A stretch of DNA of 40,867 nt from Falsiroseomonas sp. Its GTDB lineage: Bacteria; Pseudomonadota; Alphaproteobacteria; Acetobacterales; Acetobacteraceae. The stretch covers positions 1 to 40,867 of the forward strand of contig NZ_JAUYTS010000095.1 of NCBI RefSeq assembly GCF_030695085.1, written 5' to 3'. The notes beneath the pieces were generated by a model. It was not told the DNA's origin. It saw nothing but the letters and a program-made list of their open reading frames with translations, and did not search any database. Below, in pieces: positions 40,736 to 40,867 of this stretch. Position 1 is the stretch's first letter. Each line of letters starts with the position of its first letter. A program made the translations under genes and the position numbers.

Positions 40736-40867
40736 AGCGGAAGGGGCGGGCCAATGCGGGCGGACCGCCGCCATGCCCGTTTCGTGGATACTCGCGGGCC
40801 TGCCACTTGTATATCGGCGATAACGAAACAGTCATCAAAGCGTCAGAGTGCTTTTCGCGCCGACGGG

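Noticed and set aside
40669..40867. SAM-I or SAM-II riboswitch before the metY-like gene
   Set aside because: The conserved cores of these classes are not visible; only a generic hairpin is.

Overview
The window is uniformly GC-rich (roughly 70% by eye) with very strong G/C preference at third codon positions. Protein types point to an alphaproteobacterium of the Acetobacteraceae, Roseomonas-like: a fused BcsA-BcsB cellulose synthase as in acetic acid bacteria, a polyhydroxybutyrate (PHB) depolymerase/phasin/CopG cluster, and a bifunctional MaoC-phosphotransacetylase beside acetate kinase. This assignment is inference from gene content. Most of the window is chromosomal housekeeping and storage or surface-polymer genes; the only mobile DNA seen is one IS end at the left edge.

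Layout. 1-137: the 5' end of an IS481-family element running off the left edge, abutting a TCTAGG target that contains the stop codon of a Nudix gene. 139-5108 (minus): operon for a Gld-type ABC system (ATPase, permease, GldG-like, DUF4340) ending in the Nudix hydrolase. 5169-7286 (minus): recG. 7317-7655 (plus): an SdhE-like frame with no normal start, coupled to mfd (7652-11269). 11277-13235 (minus): BPSL0067-family protein, DsbA/FrnE-like oxidoreductase, DUF4345 membrane protein and a tiny membrane protein. 13505-13873 (minus): unknown helical protein. 14025-15992 (plus): chemoreceptor with a C-terminal PilZ domain. 15996-18090 (minus): PHB depolymerase, CopG regulator and phasin, opposite the plus-strand MaoC-Pta/AckA pair (18231-20791). 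20825-23793 (plus): ABC-F ATPase coupled to a 449-residue unknown protein. 24077-24949 (minus): MpaB/DUF2236 protein. 24950-25640: a gene-poor stretch with apparent decayed coding fragments. 25641-35460 (plus): cellulose operon bcsP-like, bcsQ, bcsAB fusion, bcsC. 35474-35851 (minus): ModE-type HTH protein. 35969-38020 (plus): CoA transferase and alpha/beta hydrolase. 38023-40668 (minus): metY-like gene, hemB and a small unknown gene, overlapping one another, with a leader hairpin at the right edge.

How the genes work together. The 16-21 kb block forms a carbon-storage module: granule coat (phasin), polymer depolymerisation, a RHH regulator with a likely operator just upstream, and acetyl-CoA/acetate interconversion. 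The 25.6-35.5 kb block is a compact cellulose synthesis and export machine with an intact c-di-GMP-binding PilZ motif in BcsA; a second PilZ domain sits on the chemoreceptor. recG and mfd are divergent DNA-repair helicase genes. No rRNA, tRNA, CRISPR array, prophage or recognised defence system is visible. The least conventional items are the operator array of the CopG gene, the palindrome that encodes both stop regions of mfd and its convergent neighbour, the start-less SdhE frame, the internal signal peptide of BcsAB, and the decayed ABC-like fragment.
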